Positions 47,201-54,398 of a stretch of DNA of 54,398 nucleotides are shown piece by piece. Position 1 is the first letter of the stretch, and each line of letters begins with the position of its first letter. The notes beneath the pieces are model-generated. The model saw only the letters and a list, made by a program, of their open reading frames with translations. It ran no database searches and was not told the DNA's origin. A program made the position numbers and the translations under genes. Source of the stretch: Mucilaginibacter flavus (GTDB taxonomy: Bacteria; Bacteroidota; Bacteroidia; Sphingobacteriales; Sphingobacteriaceae); NCBI RefSeq assembly GCF_030409315.1, contig NZ_JAUFPS010000089.1, positions 1-54,398 on the forward strand, given 5' to 3'.

Positions 47201-47630
47201 CGCACGGATTGGAGGTATCGGCGTATCTGCCACCCAGGCACTGCTTGATCGGTACGGCGTTTCTGAAGTTTCGGCCCAGGCACGTGATGCAGGTGGAGTA
47301 ATGGTCAACGGTGGTCTTGTACCTGCTAAGGATTACTATGCTGTAACAGGTGGAGGCGTTTCCGGTTTAGGCGCCCCCTATGTATACAGTGCGACAAATG
47401 TGCGGCTTCGGGAGGCCACTTTAAGCTATCATTTTCCCGCCGGTTTCTTCCGGAATAAATTGAAGGGAGCCACACTTGGCCTTACAGGCAAAAACATTTT
47501 TATGTTTTACAACAAAGCACCTTTTGATCCCGAATCAACTGCGTCAACCGGCACGTTTTACCAGGGGGTCGATTTCTTCAGGCAGCCAAGTTTCCGGAGT
47601 ATAGGCTTTAACGTGTCTGTGCAATTTTAA
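44271..47630 (+). CDS. SusC/RagA-family TonB-dependent transporter with STN domain
   Basis: The 1119-residue protein has an N-terminal signal (LLLIMRLTTLILLVTLMQVS to SMAQK), then an STN domain at about 47-115 (SLKEVCKKISLQSGYSFIIS, TDLRTVLDEIFKTQPLQYQL) that talks to FecR. A carboxypeptidase-D-like domain (FTVKGKVTDGKGTALVGVSI) and plug (NNLAGKVAGATINTSSAGIG, NNALYVIDGVPLF, AAALYGNNASGGVILITTKK) follow, then the barrel ending IGFNVSVQF. It should import the oligosaccharides generated by the GH18 enzyme. The STN domain, absent from the first SusC in this window, matches its ECF/FecR control. Confidence 0.96.
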   Translation: MYKNYTPKRAAPTRCINKLLLIMRLTTLILLVTLMQVSAASMAQKISLSEKNTSLKEVCKKISLQSGYSFIISGSELKIAKPVFINTTDTDLRTVLDEIFKTQPLQYQLQDKSIIVSLRNPQVAATTISRTTAARFTVKGKVTDGKGTALVGVSIRLKNTTRGVLTDINGDFSIDASIGDILVVSYISFNTAEFKVTDQNPVRITLKELNNELNAVVVTALNIKRSAKSLTYNVQELKASDVNAQNDGNFVNNLAGKVAGATINTSSAGIGGSARVVLRGTKSLGNDKNNALYVIDGVPLFNFNGASGVPDVFSGANSSGDGISQLNQDDIETVSVLTGPAAAALYGNNASGGVILITTKKGAADKTSVNFSSSTSFFSPFVLPKFQNTYGSTPGGFDSWGARLATPSTYQPKDFFQTGMYLDNSVSLSTGTQKNQTYISAANTNGKGIIPNNELDRLNLTLRNTANFFNDKLTMDLGVMYVQQADQNLLTQGLYNNPLVPIYLFPRGDDIIKYQVYERYDATRNFKTQFWPFGDQGFAMQNPYWIVNRDINTNKTKRYLLNASAKYTINSWLNVVSRAKYDNTQVVNESKYYASTSGILAGPDGAYFRNVSNQTQTYADVLLNATYKLKDFSVNAFLGGSYDDRQLLVNGLGGNLITLPDYFTLTNVDLTSAKVPFTSVHSQNQAIYETAQFAYKSGLFLDITGRTDWNSALSGSTQKSLFYPSIGLSGVITDLFGINSNTLSYLKVRGSYSEVGTPPNPYLTNPHYDFTNQTVNTLGIQVSPTLQPERTRSYEVGINTRLFNNLISLDVTAYRSSTYKQIFDYSVTNTSGNGASTLRVNSGQVDNKGIEANLGVNARFGEVKWTSNMVFSLNRNKIRSLFSYADGKGNTVKVDSIVAASTGSYLQRPTVGGTTGDIYVNTLATDEHGFIVVDPRTRQVTAANNTYIYAGNADPRFNIGFRNSISYRNLTLGFLVDARIGGIGVSATQALLDRYGVSEVSAQARDAGGVMVNGGLVPAKDYYAVTGGGVSGLGAPYVYSATNVRLREATLSYHFPAGFFRNKLKGATLGLTGKNIFMFYNKAPFDPESTASTGTFYQGVDFFRQPSFRSIGFNVSVQF

Positions 47631-47654
47631 CCGATTAAGTAATTCATAGATAAG

Positions 47655-49277
47655 ATGAGAAAAAATATTTATTTACGCCATCGCTGCATCAAGGCTGCGA
47701 TAGCGTGTAGCTTACTGTTTTTAAGCTTGCTGGTATCTTGTACAAAAAATTTCGACAAGATAAACACTAATCCCGCGCAGGTTACAGACGATATGCTGAA
47801 AGCTGATAACCTGTATATCGGAACCTTTATCGTTCAAATGGAAAAAAATGTTTTTCCGATTGCGAATCCGGGAAGCGGTCCCAACAATTTTGGCGACGAG
47901 GTATACCAGATTGTTCAGAACCTGGCCGGCGACGTATTTTCAGGACAACAGGGAGCAAGCAATAACTGGTTCGGAGGATCAAATAACACAACCTACAACC
48001 TGATACCAAGCTGGTACGGGGCAGCTTTCGATAGGTCTTACTCCGGCGTCCTGGCCGGTTATCTGCAAATAAAAACAAAGGTGAAAGCAACAGCTCCGGA
48101 TGTGTACGCCGTTGCACAAATCATTAAAGTTGCCTCTTTTCAGCGCACGACAGATATGTATGGCCCCCTTCCTTACACGCGTGCCGGTGGTGCGGGATTA
48201 AGCACCGATTATGATAGCCAGCAGGTTGTTTACCAGACCTTTTTTAAGGAGTTGGATTCGGCACGGGCCGTTTTGAAAGATTATATAGTGAAAAATCCCT
48301 CGGGTAAACCGCTCGTAAACTTTGACGCCGTGTATGCCGGAGATTACACTAAATGGGTAAAATTCGCTAATTCTTTACGGTTAAGAATGGCTATGCGGGT
48401 AGTATATGCTGATGCTGCGCTGGCTCAGAAAAATGCGGAAGACGCCGTTAACGACTCCTACGGGGTTTTTACATCTAACGCCGACAATGCTGCCTTAGGA
48501 ACTTACAATGGGTACAATTTTCATAACCCGCTCGAAATTATTACCGACAATTTCAATGACATAAGAATGGGTGCGACAATGGAAAGCTACCTGACCGGCT
48601 ACAACGATCCGCGGTTGAGTGTTTACTTCAAACAGTCTGATTTTGGTGGTTATCATGGCATCCGTACAGGCATTAACGTTAATGACCGTACCGCCTATGG
48701 TAAATGCTCCAAACTTAATGTTACAACAACCACACCCGTACCGTGGATGAGCGCCCCTGAAATATTTTTTCTGAGGGCGGAGGGAGCTTTGCGGGGATGG
48801 AATATGGGCGGCGTTGCCGGCACGTTTTACAACCAGGGCGTCAGCGCGTCATTTACACAAACAGGGGCCGGCGATGCCAGTGGTTACCTCAACAATGCTA
48901 CAAGTACGCCCGTAAGCTATACTGATATGGTTAACGGCAGTAATAGTTTTAGCACAAGTCCGAGCAACATCACCATAAAGTGGAATGATGCTGATCCCTT
49001 TGAAACAAAGCTCGAGCGGATCATCACACAAAAATGGATTGCAGTTTATCCTGACGGGCAGGAAGCCTGGAGCGAATTCAGGAGAACCGGCTACCCTAAA
49101 ATTTTGCCGGTGCTGGTAAACAACAGCAACGGAACCATTAGCACCGATATACAGGTGAGGCGTTTGCCATTTCCTGCCGCGCAATATAACACCAACGCGT
49201 CGGGTGTAAAAACAGGGGTGGCACTGCTTGGGGGGCCTGATAACGGTGGTACCAAACTATGGTGGGATAAAAAATAG
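47655..49277 (+). CDS. SusD-like glycan-binding lipoprotein (SusD-like_2 type)
   Basis: The 540-residue protein has a lipoprotein signal ending LLVSC (Cys29), then TKNFDKINTNPAQVTDDMLK, the usual opening of the SusD-like_2 group. It contains YAVAQIIKVASFQRTTDMYG-PLPY, TKWVKFANSLRLRMAMRVVY and near the end IITQKWIAVYPDGQEAWSEF-RRTGYP, all typical. It lies 24 bp after the SusC gene and 26 bp before the GH18 gene. It forms the surface lid of the SusC transporter. Confidence 0.95.
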   Translation: MRKNIYLRHRCIKAAIACSLLFLSLLVSCTKNFDKINTNPAQVTDDMLKADNLYIGTFIVQMEKNVFPIANPGSGPNNFGDEVYQIVQNLAGDVFSGQQGASNNWFGGSNNTTYNLIPSWYGAAFDRSYSGVLAGYLQIKTKVKATAPDVYAVAQIIKVASFQRTTDMYGPLPYTRAGGAGLSTDYDSQQVVYQTFFKELDSARAVLKDYIVKNPSGKPLVNFDAVYAGDYTKWVKFANSLRLRMAMRVVYADAALAQKNAEDAVNDSYGVFTSNADNAALGTYNGYNFHNPLEIITDNFNDIRMGATMESYLTGYNDPRLSVYFKQSDFGGYHGIRTGINVNDRTAYGKCSKLNVTTTTPVPWMSAPEIFFLRAEGALRGWNMGGVAGTFYNQGVSASFTQTGAGDASGYLNNATSTPVSYTDMVNGSNSFSTSPSNITIKWNDADPFETKLERIITQKWIAVYPDGQEAWSEFRRTGYPKILPVLVNNSNGTISTDIQVRRLPFPAAQYNTNASGVKTGVALLGGPDNGGTKLWWDKK

Positions 49278-49303
49278 ATCTGAAGGATTTAAGAAATCAA
49301 AAA

Positions 49304-50269
49304 ATGGAAAAAGTATTTAAAATATATAGTCAGATGAGTTTGATGTTGGCTTTGGTATTTTGGTTATCGGCCTGCCAAAAACAAAACACGCCGACACCGC
49401 TAACATTGCAAAAGCCCACTGTTTACAGCAATGACTATTACGTCAAATTAAGAGCTTATAAGAACTCAGACCATGCCAGGTTTTTTATCTGGCTGGCAGA
49501 TTACGGCGTAAAGGGGGGCATTTCTGCTTCGCTGGGAGAACGTTTTGCCGGCGTACCCGATAGTGTGGATATAATTAGTCTTTGGGGAGGAATTCCTGAT
49601 TCGGTCAACAATCCTAATGATTATAAGGAAATGCGTTTTAATCAAAGGGTTAAAGGAACTAAGCTGCTTGATGTTACATTAGTAACGCCCGACCGCTTTG
49701 CTTCCTACTCTCAGGATGATAACGGAATTAAACAGTTCGCGTTAAAATTGGTGAAAGATGTTTATGATAATGACCTGGACGGTTTAGACATTGACTATGA
49801 GCCTAATGGCAGTATTTTTTCCAGCCCGGATAACTTTATTAAATTGATGGTTTACCTGTCACAATATGTGGGCCCCAAATCGGGTACCGGTAAACTGCTG
49901 GATATTGATTATTACGGCGATATCCCCCCGGCTGTTTTGGCACCATATGTTGATTTTGTAGTACAGCAGGCTTATGGTAATGGTTCCGCTAATCAGCTTC
50001 AAAATAATTACAATGCCTTAAACGGATATAAGCCAGGTCAATATTTTCCGGCTGAAACTTTTGGCGACTATTTCGCTACCGGCGGTGTTCCTTTTACCAA
50101 TGTTGACGGAACCGTAGTGACGTCCCTTTTAGGCTTTGGCCTGTGGAACCCAACCCAGGGCCGCAAAGGTGGATTTGGCGTGTTCTACGGACAGCGCGAT
50201 TATTATAACCCTGCCCCTTATGGATATATCAGGGCAGCGATTCAGGGATGTAATCCGGCAAAAAAATAA
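49304..50269 (+). CDS. GH18 endo-beta-N-acetylglucosaminidase-like lipoprotein
   Basis: The 321-residue protein is a lipoprotein (WLSACQKQ, Cys24). The GH18 signature DGLDIDYEP is intact, with D159, D162, D164 and catalytic E166. Other barrel features are YVKLRAYKNSDHARFFIWLA, ADYGVKGGI, DSVDIISLWGG, LLDIDYYGDIPP and DFVVQQAYGNG. Its place right after SusCD and before DUF1735 lipoproteins is that of the Bacteroides EndoBT-3987-type locus, whose GH18 cuts the chitobiose core of high-mannose N-glycans. Chitinase activity cannot be excluded. Because the acid Glu is present, an enzyme is favoured over a binding protein. Confidence 0.88.
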   Translation: MEKVFKIYSQMSLMLALVFWLSACQKQNTPTPLTLQKPTVYSNDYYVKLRAYKNSDHARFFIWLADYGVKGGISASLGERFAGVPDSVDIISLWGGIPDSVNNPNDYKEMRFNQRVKGTKLLDVTLVTPDRFASYSQDDNGIKQFALKLVKDVYDNDLDGLDIDYEPNGSIFSSPDNFIKLMVYLSQYVGPKSGTGKLLDIDYYGDIPPAVLAPYVDFVVQQAYGNGSANQLQNNYNALNGYKPGQYFPAETFGDYFATGGVPFTNVDGTVVTSLLGFGLWNPTQGRKGGFGVFYGQRDYYNPAPYGYIRAAIQGCNPAKK

Positions 50270-50285
50270 TTAAAAGTTTAATTTT

Positions 50286-51449
50286 ATGAGAAATCAAAAT
50301 ATTTTCTACAGAAAACGCCTATCAATTTCCCTGCTATCGATCAGTTTGATGATGGTATTATTGCTGTCTGTAATTACCGGATGCAAAAAAGAGCCTGCAT
50401 ATAAGGATGTGGTACTGATTACTGGTGCAGATGTATCTAACGTGATTAATTTTACCGTTGATGGCGCAGGATCAAGCACTGCGATTACGGCTACCGCAAC
50501 AGGTATGGTTAACCAGGATATCACGGTAGCTTTCAAAACGGATAGTATCTTACTTAAGGCGTACAATACCACTAATGGTACTAATTTTTACGCGTTGCCC
50601 GCTGGCACTTACACCCTGTCAGCCAATTCAGGTATTATTAAATCAGGTTCTAACGTATCAAATGCGGTTTCTTTAACTATAAACTCAACCAATAAACTGG
50701 TTGACGGACGTAATTATATGGTTCCGGTTACCATAGATGTTACCAAGGGTAATTTGGGCGTTCTTAAAAGTTCGGGAACAGCTTTTTACAAAATAAACAG
50801 GGTGGTAACGACCAACGTTGCCGACGTTACTAACGGGCCGTTAAGTGATCGGACTTTCCCCAAGATAGTAACACTTAATAAATTCACGTTCGAATTCAGG
50901 GTCAAGGTTTCACAATTTGCCTCCAGTGGACACATTAGCAGGCTTGGATATTTTCAGGATACTTTGAATACCTCGGCACATACATTTAACTTTTTCAGAT
51001 TTGGTGAATTGTCTGATGCCATCAATCAATTCCAATGGATTAATAACGTAGGTAAGGTTTCCTCAAAAACCTTGTTTGCCACCAACACATGGTATACAAT
51101 TTCATGCGTTTTTGATGGCAGCACGTGTACGATGTACATCAATGGTGTGGCAGACGGCTCCTTTGCGGCATCAGGACAAAGCTTTATGTTCAATGAATTA
51201 TCGCTTTTCTATTATGGACAAAATCTGGCCGGGCAAATCAGTGAATTACGATTGTGGTCAAGGGCATTGGCTCCCGGTGAAATTCAGAACGGGTTTTGTG
51301 GAGTAGACCCCGCCTCGGCAGGTCTGCTTGCCTATTGGAAGTTTAATGAAGGAACCGGCAATGCTATTACGGATTATTCAGGACATGGGTATTCGTTCTC
51401 TGCCGGTTCTAACTATAATTGGGTAGTAGGCATAAAATGCCCTAATTAA
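50286..51449 (+). CDS. DUF1735-LamG surface lipoprotein
   Basis: The 387-residue protein is a lipoprotein (SVITGCKKE, Cys33). Residues 40-170 form a DUF1735 (BT_3987-like N-terminal) domain with QDITVAFKTDSILLKAYNTT, NFYALPAGTYTL and LVDGRNYMVPVTID. A LamG-like/concanavalin-type domain fills 190-385 (FTFEFRVKVSQFASSGHISR, WYTISCVFDGSTCTMYINGV, AGQISELRLWSRALAPGEIQ, AYWKFNEGTG). It lies 16 bp after the GH18 gene. Such proteins act as surface glycan-binding components that pass substrate to the endo-enzyme and SusD. Confidence 0.9.
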   Translation: MRNQNIFYRKRLSISLLSISLMMVLLLSVITGCKKEPAYKDVVLITGADVSNVINFTVDGAGSSTAITATATGMVNQDITVAFKTDSILLKAYNTTNGTNFYALPAGTYTLSANSGIIKSGSNVSNAVSLTINSTNKLVDGRNYMVPVTIDVTKGNLGVLKSSGTAFYKINRVVTTNVADVTNGPLSDRTFPKIVTLNKFTFEFRVKVSQFASSGHISRLGYFQDTLNTSAHTFNFFRFGELSDAINQFQWINNVGKVSSKTLFATNTWYTISCVFDGSTCTMYINGVADGSFAASGQSFMFNELSLFYYGQNLAGQISELRLWSRALAPGEIQNGFCGVDPASAGLLAYWKFNEGTGNAITDYSGHGYSFSAGSNYNWVVGIKCPN

Positions 51450-51470
51450 TTAACCACTAATAAGATAGTA

Positions 51471-52913
51471 ATGAAAAGATTAAATAAAATTTTTATCGGT
51501 TCGGGTGTGATTGCCCTTTGCCTGATGTTGCTTTTTTCCTGTAAAAAAGACAATAGCAACATGGTATACAGCCAGAGGCCTGCATCAAAAAACCTGTTCC
51601 TTTCGATATCGGGCACAGGTAACCTCAACCGCACGCAAAAAATAGCCGTACTTAGTACAGCTTCGGGAACCGCTGCTGTTGGCCTGAATTTAACCCTACC
51701 TTCATCGACAGATATTACGGCCACAGTCGATGTAGATACGACTAAGGTAAAAACTTACAACGCTGCGAATAACACGCAATTTTATGTGCTGCCGGCAGCC
51801 AGTTATGCGCTACAAGCGCCTGCCAACGGCCTCACTATTAAAGCAGGTAACCTGTTCTCCGCCGACTCTGTAAAAGTAAGTTTCAAAAACCTTGCCGGCT
51901 TAAGGGCTTCCAATTATTTGTTGCCGTTAACTATTACCAGGGTGTCTGGTAATGCGTCGGCTATACTTAGCGATTCTGTTAAAACTGTTTACCTGAATAT
52001 CACGCTTACGGATGTAAAACAGCCCGTTGTTTCCCTGGCAATTGCAGGCGGAAGTTCAACAACTGTCACCTATCCGGTAGGCGCAAAAGGGTCAGCCAAC
52101 GCTATCCCGTTATCTGTTCAGATCAGTCCGGCTTCTCCGGATAATATTACTGTTAATACTGTGGCAGACAACACACTTGTCGCTGGTTATGGCAGTGGCT
52201 TTATGCCTTTTCCGGATGGCTCATATTCCCTTTCATCGGCAAGCAGCGTCATAACTGCCGGACAGCTTACGGCATCAGCTCCCTTAAATATTAATATACC
52301 GGATTTATCGAAATTTGACGGGACAAAAACCTATTTACTTCCGGTAAGTATTAGCTCAGTGTCGGGAGACCCTTATACACTAACAGGAAATAAAACGGTA
52401 TATCTGCAACTCAATTTCAACAACCTTAACAATTCAAGCAATACCAGTGCCGTTGGGACAAGCATACTGAGCAGGCAGGGGTGGGTAGTAAGTTCATCCG
52501 GTAGTTTTGATGGTACACCTTATGGCGGCAGTAATTACATCCCCTCAAACGCAATAGATGGTAATAACGGAACTGATTGGATATCAGACTATTTTAGTGG
52601 AGGCAATAGTTCCATTACAATGGACATGGGGGCTTCACGCCGTATTAAGACCATAGCCTACAATAAAGCATACAGCAACGTTCTGCTTAACTATGGTCTT
52701 GATACCTATCCTTCATCTGTAAAAATTTACACCAGCACAGACGGAACAACATGGACATCGCAGGGGATATATCAGCCGGTTGCCGGTCAGGGCGGCTCAA
52801 CAACCGACCCGGTTATTAATTATATCAACTTTTTCAACGCCATAACCGCGCGTTATGTCCGGCTGGAGGTTGCCAATGGTAAAGGATTTTCAGAAATTAA
52901 TGTTTATGAATAA
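51471..52913 (+). CDS. Double DUF1735 lipoprotein with F5/8 type C domain
   Basis: The 480-residue protein is a lipoprotein (LLFSCKKD, Cys24). It has two DUF1735 domains in tandem: residues about 45-175 (TATVDVDTTKVKTYNAANNT, QFYVLPAASYAL, LRASNYLLPLTI) and about 180-310 (DNTLVAGYGSGFMPFPDGSY, KTYLLPVSISSVSG). A C-terminal F5/8 type C (CBM32-like) galactose-binding domain follows at about 335-480 (ILSRQGWVVSSSGSFDGTPY, AIDGNNGTDWIS, RYVRLEVANGKGFSEINVYE). It lies 21 bp after the DUF1735-LamG gene and probably adds a second glycan-binding surface protein to the locus. Confidence 0.9.
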   Translation: MKRLNKIFIGSGVIALCLMLLFSCKKDNSNMVYSQRPASKNLFLSISGTGNLNRTQKIAVLSTASGTAAVGLNLTLPSSTDITATVDVDTTKVKTYNAANNTQFYVLPAASYALQAPANGLTIKAGNLFSADSVKVSFKNLAGLRASNYLLPLTITRVSGNASAILSDSVKTVYLNITLTDVKQPVVSLAIAGGSSTTVTYPVGAKGSANAIPLSVQISPASPDNITVNTVADNTLVAGYGSGFMPFPDGSYSLSSASSVITAGQLTASAPLNINIPDLSKFDGTKTYLLPVSISSVSGDPYTLTGNKTVYLQLNFNNLNNSSNTSAVGTSILSRQGWVVSSSGSFDGTPYGGSNYIPSNAIDGNNGTDWISDYFSGGNSSITMDMGASRRIKTIAYNKAYSNVLLNYGLDTYPSSVKIYTSTDGTTWTSQGIYQPVAGQGGSTTDPVINYINFFNAITARYVRLEVANGKGFSEINVYE

Positions 52914-52977
52914 AGTTAAAGTTTAATTACCTCCGCTAATGCACATTGTTCTTTATGGAGTTTGAGTCGATTAACAA

Positions 52978-53015
52978 GCGTCGCCGGGTGCGGGTGGCGC
53001 TGTGTTTTTTTGCAA
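52978..53015 (+). terminator. Weak terminator after the glycan locus
   Basis: GCGTCGCC and GGTGGCGC form an imperfect GC-rich stem that is followed by TGTGTTTTTTT. It lies between the F5/8C lipoprotein gene and the GH97 pseudogene and would end the operon. Confidence 0.4.
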
Positions 53016-53087
53016 ATTCTGGTAACCAACTAAACCAACTATTTACACACATTGCTAAACGCTAATTACAAAACAAATAAACTAAAC

Positions 53088-53809
53088 ATGAAATTTACCA
53101 GGTCGATCCGGGCTTTGAAAATCATTCCCTTTTTACTTTCCGGCACCATGACGTACGCCCAACACACGCGTTCCTATGAGGTCAGCTCGCCGGACAAGAT
53201 GATCAAGGTTTCATTAAATGGTGTCAGCCAAAGTGCCCCCCTTGCCTTTGGTAGTGTGAAGTTTTAAATTTTGTATAAAAGCAAGGGAAATACAACGAAA
53301 TACTGCTTCCGTCGGCACTTGGAATAGAAACGACCGGTGAGGTTTTTAGCGGCAATCCGGCTTTGATTACAGCCAGTGCGGCGACTACAGTTCATGAGAA
53401 TTATCAAATGCTCACGGGCAAACGTAAAAATTGCCGTAACCTCGGTACAGAAAGGTCTTTTGAGTTTGTAAATACAAATAAAAAAAAGCTCAAAATTATT
53501 TCAGGGTTTATAACGATGGCGTAGCTTTCAGGTACATTATTCCCGGGGGGTAACCATGACGTCGTCAATGTTGTGACTGAGAATATTTCTTTCCATGTTG
53601 CAGATAGCACCGAGCGGTGGACACAGGCCTACACGGATTCATACGAAGACTTTTATAGGGGTAACAAAAATGGAATAGGTGAAAAAAAACAGGAATGGGG
53701 CTTCCCTGCTTTATTCAAAATGAACGACCTTCCCGTTTGGATATTGCTGTCAGAAGCGGGTAACACTCAATTTAACTGTGGCGCCAGGTTAAGCAATTTC
53801 GAAAGTTAA
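53088..53809 (+). pseudogene. GH97 glycosidase, N-terminal third, multiply broken
   Basis: The ATG at 53088 starts a signal peptide (MKFTRSIRALKIIPFLLSGT, TYAQ) and the GH97 opening RSYEVSSPDKMIKVSLNGV, which ends in a stop at 53267. Further pieces in other frames continue the family: LPSALGIETTGEVFSGNP near 53310, RVYNDGVAFRYIIP at about 53503-53544, and TERWTQAYTDSYEDFYRGNK, KKQEWGFPALFKMNDLPVWI, LLSEAGN up to 53809. These are the beta-sandwich motifs that precede the GH97 barrel; the catalytic barrel is missing. At least two frameshifts and a 3' truncation make it non-functional. It probably once supplied an exo-acting alpha-glycosidase. Confidence 0.82.
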
Positions 53810-53810
53810 C

Positions 53811-54331
53811 CGAACCGTGAATCTTAAAGAGGTAGATATAGCTATCGATAACACTCCATTTGAAAGAACTTATGTCCATCTGTTCTGCTAACGCATAATT
53901 AAAAATTGACGGATTAAAATATCGTTCGACAAATCCTGAAAAGCCGTTTGTATAGGGTATTCCCAATTCGTCCATTGCTTTTTCTGAGTAGAGGTCGTAA
54001 TTTGTAGTGAAGATGTTTGGCTTAGGGAGATTGCTATCTCTTAGAGAAAGTTTGCGATAGAAATTTTGATAGTTATTTAAGATTACAGTGTCTTTACCCT
54101 CGTTATATTTATTTAAGCATTGTTAGAGAATGAAGTGCTTTGTGGCATTGATGACCTGATCGACCTTAGCTGGTTCCGCTTCATTTCTAGTCTGATCAAG
54201 ATAAAATCTTAAACTGTAAAGTGTTCCGAGAAATATTTCCAGATTGCTTTTAAAGGGTTCAGTTGTGTAATCAATCTTGTATTCTTTTAAGATCTTTTTA
54301 CATTCCTTTGATAGCGTGTATATTATGGAGA
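53811..54331 (-). pseudogene. SIR2-like defence-type protein, truncated at both ends
   Basis: One minus-strand frame runs through the segment with a single TAA at 54123-54125. Before it comes NISIIYTLSKECKKILKEYK, and after it NYQNFYRKLSLRDSNLPKPN, IFTTNYDLYSEKAMDELGIP, FSGFVERYFNPSIFNYALAE and YIYLFKIHGSVNF. TTNYD and the HGS motif are the nucleotide-site and catalytic signatures of SIR2-like NADase domains found in anti-phage proteins. The C-terminus is lost at the junction with the GH97 remnant and the N-terminus is cut by an IS21-like end at 54332. The internal stop shows decay. Confidence 0.65.
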
Positions 54332-54398
54332 TGTTGACCACCCTGTTCCGGGCCAAATTGACCACTGGGTTAGCTGACTTTTGAGTTGCAGCAAATGC
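54332..54398. mobile_element. End of an IS21-like insertion element (continues beyond window)
   Basis: From 54332 the sequence begins TGTTGACCACCCTGTTC and repeats TTGACCACT at 54359. Elements of the IS21 group start with TG and carry several spaced terminal repeats like these. The SIR2-like frame is disrupted exactly here. The transposase genes would lie past the window edge. Confidence 0.5.

Overview
The window looks like a chromosomal segment of a Bacteroidota bacterium, most likely Sphingobacteriaceae and close to Mucilaginibacter or Pedobacter. The evidence is two SusC/SusD pairs, a hybrid two-component regulator, an ECF sigma/FecR pair, RHS proteins of the Bacteroidota type, many lipoproteins with Lys-rich sequence after the lipobox Cys, and BfmA and ORF6N remnants. 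No complete rRNA, tRNA or CRISPR array was seen. The genus is inference.

Region 1 (1-2.6 kb) holds a small winged-helix-like gene and two divergent universal stress proteins. Their shared 160-bp promoter region carries one perfect and one near-perfect FNR/CRP-type palindrome exactly 22 bp apart. Region 2 (3.8-12.8 kb) is a two-protein RHS locus. The second RHS protein ends in an unrecognised tip of about 310 residues, and a small two-TM protein overlaps its stop codon by 4 bp, the layout of a toxin and its immunity protein. A small lipoprotein gene and decayed coding scraps follow.

Region 3 (14.2-28.9 kb) is a beta-1,4-galactan/arabinogalactan utilisation locus. A minus-strand operon runs SusC, SusD, three GH53 endo-galactanases and a GH2 enzyme, and a hybrid two-component regulator with a 14-blade-signature sensor is divergent to it. 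GH53 enzymes cut galactan at the surface, SusCD imports the oligomers, and the GH2 enzyme probably releases galactose.

Region 4 (28.9-35.5 kb) contains a decayed EACC1-like (effector-associated) gene, IS-like and repeat sequence, a PAS/LuxR regulator with an alpha/beta hydrolase, and two exported proteins: one with cysteine-protease-like features and one with Sel1 plus a thioredoxin-like domain lacking its cysteines. Region 5 (35.8-38.6 kb) is the scar of an integrative element: a partial tRNA-like 3' end, three small element genes, clustered hairpins, a broken bfmA-like gene joined to the C-terminal end of a tyrosine integrase, and an ORF6N fragment. Region 6 (38.7-41.6 kb) is a minus-strand operon of an OB-like 'FPPH' protein, a metallophosphoesterase and a frameshifted ArsB/SLC13-type permease.

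Region 7 (42.3-53.8 kb) is a second glycan locus: ECF sigma, FecR, STN-containing SusC, SusD, GH18, DUF1735-LamG, and DUF1735 x2 plus F5/8C, in the style of the Bacteroides endo-beta-N-acetylglucosaminidase (N-glycan) loci. It ends in a GH97 pseudogene. That gene is cut off by a minus-strand SIR2-like defence-gene remnant, which is itself truncated by the end of an IS21-like element at the window edge. All calls are from reading the sequence; no database search was run.
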